From DASTGO01 sp035719045 (GTDB taxonomy: Bacteria > Actinomycetota > Actinomycetes > Actinomycetales > Kineosporiaceae): a stretch of 41,124 nucleotides of DNA. The position numbers were made by a program, and so were the translations under genes. Positions 37,799-41,124 of the stretch are shown one piece after another. Within the stretch, counting starts at the first letter, position 1, and each line of letters begins with the position of its first letter. The stretch covers positions 1 through 41,124 of the forward strand of contig DASTGO010000391.1 of the NCBI GenBank assembly GCA_035719045.1, in the 5' to 3' direction. The notes under the pieces are model-generated. The model was not told where the DNA came from. It saw only the letters and a program-made list of their open reading frames with translations, and searched no databases.

Positions 37799-38884
37799 TC
37801 AGCTCCAGCTCTCGACCAGTTCGGCCGCGACCAGCTCGGCGATCTGGGCGGTGTTCAGGGCCGCACCCTTGCGCAGGTTGTCGCCGCAGACGAACAGGTC
37901 GAGGGTGTTCGGGAAGTCCAGGGCCTGCCGGATCCGGCCGACGAAGGTCGGGTCGCTGCCCACCACGTCGGACGGGGTCGGGAACTCCTTGGCCTCCGGG
38001 TCGTCGAGGATGACCACGCTCGGGGCGTCCATCAGCGTGGCCCGCGCCTCCTCGACCGTGACCGGCTTCTGGAAGACCGCGTGCACGGCGAGGGAGTGCG
38101 TGGTGACGACCGGCACCCGCACGCAGGTGGCCGACACCTTGAGGTCCGGGATGCCGAGGATCTTGCGGGACTCGCTGCGAACCTTGAGTTCCTCGCTGGT
38201 CCAGCCGTCGTCCTTCATCGAGCCGGCCCACGGCACGACGTTGAGTGCCAGCGGCGCGGGGAACGGCGAGTCCTCGCCGAGCTTGTCCGCGATGGCCCGG
38301 CGGACGTCCCCGGTCGTCTGGCCGAGCGTGCGCTCCCCGGCGACGACCTCGAGCTCGTCGTACAGCCGGTCGACGCCGGGCTGCCCCGCCCCGGAGGCCG
38401 CCTGGTAGGAGGCGACCACGAGCTCGGTCAGGCCGTACACCCGGTGCAGCGCACCGAGGGCGTCCATCATGGTCAGCGTCGTGCAGTTCGGGTTCGCGAT
38501 GATGCCGCGCGGCCGGTTGCGGACCTGCGCCGGGTTCACCTCGGGGACCACCAGCGGGATGTCCGGGTCCATCCGGAAGGCGCCGGAGTTGTCCACGACC
38601 ACGACGCCCCGGGCGGCGGCGATCGGACCCCAGTGCGCGGAGATCTCGTCCGGCACGTCGAACATCGCGACGTCGACGCCGTCGAACACCTCCGGGGCCA
38701 GGGCCTGGACCTCGACCTGCTCGCCGCGGACGGTCAGCCGCTTGCCGGCCGAGCGCGCCGAGGCCACCAGGCGGATCTCGCCCCAGACGTCCTGACGGGT
38801 GGAGAGGATCCTGAGCATCACCGAGCCGACGGCGCCGGTGGCCCCGACGACGGCGAGGGTGGGCTTGCGGGTGGGTGCGGTCAT
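37799..38884 (-). CDS. asd: Aspartate-semialdehyde dehydrogenase
   Basis: The 361-residue enzyme reduces aspartyl phosphate to aspartate semialdehyde with NADPH, on the path to lysine, diaminopimelate, threonine and methionine. The NADP motif is VVGATGAVGSVMLRIL, catalytic Cys134 is in NPNCTTL, and VPVVTTHSLAVH holds the later conserved His. ATG 38884 overlaps the stop of lysC (ATGA), so the two are translationally coupled. The length is normal for the family. Confidence 0.96.
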   Translation of the reverse strand: MTAPTRKPTLAVVGATGAVGSVMLRILSTRQDVWGEIRLVASARSAGKRLTVRGEQVEVQALAPEVFDGVDVAMFDVPDEISAHWGPIAAARGVVVVDNSGAFRMDPDIPLVVPEVNPAQVRNRPRGIIANPNCTTLTMMDALGALHRVYGLTELVVASYQAASGAGQPGVDRLYDELEVVAGERTLGQTTGDVRRAIADKLGEDSPFPAPLALNVVPWAGSMKDDGWTSEELKVRSESRKILGIPDLKVSATCVRVPVVTTHSLAVHAVFQKPVTVEEARATLMDAPSVVILDDPEAKEFPTPSDVVGSDPTFVGRIRQALDFPNTLDLFVCGDNLRKGAALNTAQIAELVAAELVESWS

Positions 38885-39402
38885 CGTCCGGTACCTCCGT
38901 ACACGACGGCCTCGACCTTGTCTGCGTCCAGCCCGAACGCGGTGTGCACCGCCCGCACGGCGGTGTCCACGTCGTCGGACCGGGTGACCACGGAGACACG
39001 GATCTCCGAGGTGCTGATCATCTCGATGTTCACCCCGGCCTCGGCCAGCGCGGCGAAGAACCGCGCCGAGACCCCGGGGTGGCTGCGCATCCCCGCGCCG
39101 ATCAACGAGACCTTGCCGATCTGGTCGTCGTAGAGCAGCGAGTCGAAGCCGATGTCCTCGCGCGCCTTCTGCAGCACGCTCATCGCCTTCTGGACGTCGG
39201 ACTTCGGCAGCGTGAACGACACGTCCGTGAGGCCGGTGGCCGCGGCGGACACGTTCTGCACGATCATGTCGAGGTTGACATCGGCCGTGGCGACCGCCTC
39301 GAAGATGGCGGCCGCCTTGCCCGGCTTGTCCGGAACCCCCACCACGGTGACCTTCGCCTCGCTGCGGTCGTGCGCAACGCCCGAGATGATCGGGTCTTCC
39401 AT
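38881..39402 (-). CDS. lysC: Internal in-frame start for the aspartate kinase beta subunit
   Basis: Within lysC, ATG at 39402 (Met254, beginning MEDPIISGVAHDRSEAKVTV) is preceded by a strong ribosome site, GGAAGGGAAG. It would yield a 173-residue regulatory beta subunit containing both ACT domains. Nested alpha/beta lysC genes are established in corynebacteria, mycobacteria and bacilli, and the position here matches. Confidence 0.8.
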   Translation of the reverse strand: MEDPIISGVAHDRSEAKVTVVGVPDKPGKAAAIFEAVATADVNLDMIVQNVSAAATGLTDVSFTLPKSDVQKAMSVLQKAREDIGFDSLLYDDQIGKVSLIGAGMRSHPGVSARFFAALAEAGVNIEMISTSEIRVSVVTRSDDVDTAVRAVHTAFGLDADKVEAVVYGGTGR

Positions 39403-40161
39403 CTGCTTCCCTTCCGCGGAGTTCAACGGCTCGTCGGTCACCCAGGTACCGGAGCGCTGGCTGAACGACGACCGCACGTGCACCTTGACCCCGAACCTGC
39501 GGGCGTATTCCACGCACCGCAAGTGGAGCACCTTCGCCCCGGACGCGGCCATCTCCAGCATCTCCTCGCTGGAGATGCGGTCGATCCGCCGCGCCGTGGG
39601 CACGATCCGCGGGTCGGCGGTGAAGACGCCGTCCACGTCGGTGTAGATCTCGCAGACGTCGGCCCCCATCGCCGCTGCCAGGGCGACCGCCGTCGTGTCA
39701 GAGGCACCCCGACCCAGCGTCGTGACGTCCTTGGTGTCCGGGCTGACGCCCTGGAACCCGGCGATGATCGCGACGTCGCCCTCGGCCAGGCAGGAGCTGA
39801 TCCGGCTCGGGGTGATGTCGATGATCCGCGCGTCACCGTGCTGGGCCGTGGTGATGACCCCCGCCTGGCTGCCGGTGAACGACCGGGCGTGGACGCCCTC
39901 GACCTCGATCGCCATCGCCAGCAGGGCCGCCGACATCCGCTCCCCCGCGGTCAGCAGCATGTCCAGCTCGCGCGGCGGCGGCGTCGGGGTGACCTCATGG
40001 GCCAGGTCGAGCAGCTCGTCGGTGGTGTCGCCCATCGCCGAGACGATGACGACGACGTCGTTCCCGGCCTGTTTCGTCGTGACGATACGTTTCGCCACCC
40101 GCTTGATGCCCTCGGCATCCGCGACGGAGGATCCCCCGTACTTCTGCACGACCAGGCCCAC
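38881..40161 (-). CDS. lysC: Aspartate kinase (alpha subunit)
   Basis: The 426-residue enzyme phosphorylates aspartate, the first step of the aspartate amino-acid family. It opens with the VQKYGGSSVAD motif. FQGVSPDTKDVTTLGRGASD is the catalytic loop. Two ACT domains (about 265-340 and 345-420) should give feedback inhibition by lysine plus threonine, as in corynebacteria and mycobacteria. GTG 40161 follows GTGGAGAG. An internal start at Met254 makes the beta subunit. Confidence 0.97.
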   Translation of the reverse strand: MGLVVQKYGGSSVADAEGIKRVAKRIVTTKQAGNDVVVIVSAMGDTTDELLDLAHEVTPTPPPRELDMLLTAGERMSAALLAMAIEVEGVHARSFTGSQAGVITTAQHGDARIIDITPSRISSCLAEGDVAIIAGFQGVSPDTKDVTTLGRGASDTTAVALAAAMGADVCEIYTDVDGVFTADPRIVPTARRIDRISSEEMLEMAASGAKVLHLRCVEYARRFGVKVHVRSSFSQRSGTWVTDEPLNSAEGKQMEDPIISGVAHDRSEAKVTVVGVPDKPGKAAAIFEAVATADVNLDMIVQNVSAAATGLTDVSFTLPKSDVQKAMSVLQKAREDIGFDSLLYDDQIGKVSLIGAGMRSHPGVSARFFAALAEAGVNIEMISTSEIRVSVVTRSDDVDTAVRAVHTAFGLDADKVEAVVYGGTGR

Positions 40162-40480
40162 GGTTGGCTCTCCACTTCTCGGGCGCTGCTCGACTCCGGT
40201 TGGCCACTGGGCAGCGGCATCGGTCCGGGCAGCGGCATCGGTTGATCAGCGGGTACGACCCACCCCTCGGGCGGCCGATGGCGCTCCCGCCGGGCCAGAG
40301 TCTACCGGCGGGTCCCCCCAGCGCCCGCTGCGTCCGGATGTCGGGAAATCCTTCGGCGTGGCGCGGACCAGGGCAGATCTTCGCCTCAGGGGCAGACGCG
40401 GCGGAGCACCTGCGGCATGATCAGGCGCGGGCCGGGCGGCAATCCGACGCCCCCGGCACCTGCGCTGATGAGGGGGAAGG
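40162..40480. other. Divergent intergenic region with an 18-bp-period repeat
   Basis: The 319-bp gap between lysC and the ABC ATPase gene contains GGGCAGCGGCATCGGT twice (40209-40224 and 40227-40242), close to the lysC start. AGTCTA near 40299 could be a minus-strand -10 (TAGACT) for lysC, but no matching -35 was found. No gene could be supported. Confidence 0.5.
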
Positions 40481-41124
40481 ATGGACGGCAGCACCGTGCC
40501 GTGGCAGGGACCGCCGCCCGAGGCGGGTGAGGCGGCCGCCGGAGAGGGGACCACCGGCGACGGGGTCACCAGCGCCGGGGCCTCGGGAGCGGGGACCGGC
40601 ATCGTGGCCCGCGGGGTCCGGCGCACGTTCGGCTCGGTGGTCGCGGTCGCGGAGATGGACCTTGACGTGCCGGCCGGGCAGGTGACCGCGCTGGTCGGGC
40701 CGAACGGCGCGGGGAAGACCACCCTGCTGCTCACGCTGGCGACGCTGCTGGTCCCCGACGCCGGGCGGATCACCGTTGCCGGGCACGACCCGGTGGCCGA
40801 ACCGGTCGCGGTGCGGGCCGTGTGCGGCTGGATGCCCGACGCCTTCGGGACCTGGGAGACACTCACCGCGCAGGAGGTGCTGGCCACCGTCGCCGACGCC
40901 TACCGGGTGCCGCGGGCCGCCGCCCGGGAACGGATCCGGGAACTGCTGGAGCTGGTGCACCTGGAGGACCTGGCCGACCGGCCGACGCAGGTGCTGTCCC
41001 GGGGCCAGAAGCAGCGGCTCGGCCTGGCCCGGGCCCTGGTCCACGACCCGCAGGTACTGCTGCTCGACGAACCCGCCTCCGGGCTGGACCCGCGGTCGCG
41101 GATCGAGCTGCGCGGGATCGTCCG
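40481..41124 (+). CDS. ABC transporter ATP-binding protein (partial, runs off window)
   Basis: The frame starts at ATG 40481, after AGGGGGAAGG, and is still open at the right edge, giving 214 residues. A Gly/Ala/Thr-rich N-terminal extension of about 42 residues precedes the nucleotide-binding domain. Walker A is GPNGAGKTT near residue 75. The Q-loop region carries WMPDAFGTWETLT. The ABC signature is LSRGQKQR and Walker B is LLLDEPASGLDPRSR. The sequence resembles the DrrA/CcmA-type exporters with a separate permease, which should follow beyond the window. The substrate is unknown. Confidence 0.93.
   Translation, partial: MDGSTVPWQGPPPEAGEAAAGEGTTGDGVTSAGASGAGTGIVARGVRRTFGSVVAVAEMDLDVPAGQVTALVGPNGAGKTTLLLTLATLLVPDAGRITVAGHDPVAEPVAVRAVCGWMPDAFGTWETLTAQEVLATVADAYRVPRAAARERIRELLELVHLEDLADRPTQVLSRGQKQRLGLARALVHDPQVLLLDEPASGLDPRSRIELRGIV

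Overview
The window is very GC-rich throughout, uses GTG starts freely, and carries actinobacterial hallmarks: a lysC gene with an internal beta-subunit start overlapping asd, SHOCT, DUF1906 and DUF998 proteins, CBM2-linked secreted enzymes and a GG(H)CIP-type sugar dehydrogenase. It most likely comes from a chromosome of an Actinomycetota species. I cannot name a genus. No tRNA, rRNA, CRISPR array, transposase or phage gene was seen.

Layout. (1) 1-9927: a 5'-truncated-at-the-edge minus-strand gene, a small S/T/R-rich membrane protein, a RecQ helicase with a DUF3553-like tail, a DUF998-like membrane protein, and a 1977-residue secreted protein with twelve ~83-residue repeats and a C-terminal OmpA-like domain. 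(2) 10003-23334: a sulfide/persulfide island. It holds a 38-residue cysteine-rich microprotein, a CoA-disulfide-reductase/rhodanese fusion, a minus-strand operon (HTH-PocR regulator, sulfide:quinone oxidoreductase-like flavoprotein, DUF1641 protein, single-cysteine TusE/DsrC protein, DsrE-like protein), a SHOCT protein, a CsoR/CstR-family repressor lacking the copper-binding His, a second sulfide:quinone oxidoreductase, a 50-residue protein and a class V (cysteine desulfurase-like) PLP enzyme. A secreted CE1 esterase with CBM2 sits inside the island and looks unrelated. (3) 23479-30776: an exopolysaccharide cluster: nucleotide-sugar dehydrogenase, hyaluronan/chitin-synthase-like GT2, a membrane-anchored degenerate deacetylase with a LamG-like tail, a secreted intact NodB deacetylase with duplicated binding modules, and a convergent LamG-like membrane protein. 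(4) 31300-41124: an S9 peptidase, a pair of overlapping radical SAM genes, a secreted DUF1906 glycoside-hydrolase-like protein preceded by four 20-bp tandem repeats, asd, lysC, and the start of an ABC-transporter ATPase.

How it works together. Three near-identical 16-bp palindromes (consensus RTACYCCCYBGGGTAW) each overlap the spacer and -10 of a promoter: before the microprotein/CoA-disulfide reductase, before the CstR-like gene itself, and before the second sulfide:quinone oxidoreductase. I infer a CstR-type persulfide-sensing regulon. In it, sulfide is oxidised to sulfane sulfur by the quinone reductases and handled by the rhodanese fusion, DsrE and TusE. The PocR-HTH operon appears to be a second, separately controlled module, with its own direct repeats in the divergent promoter region.
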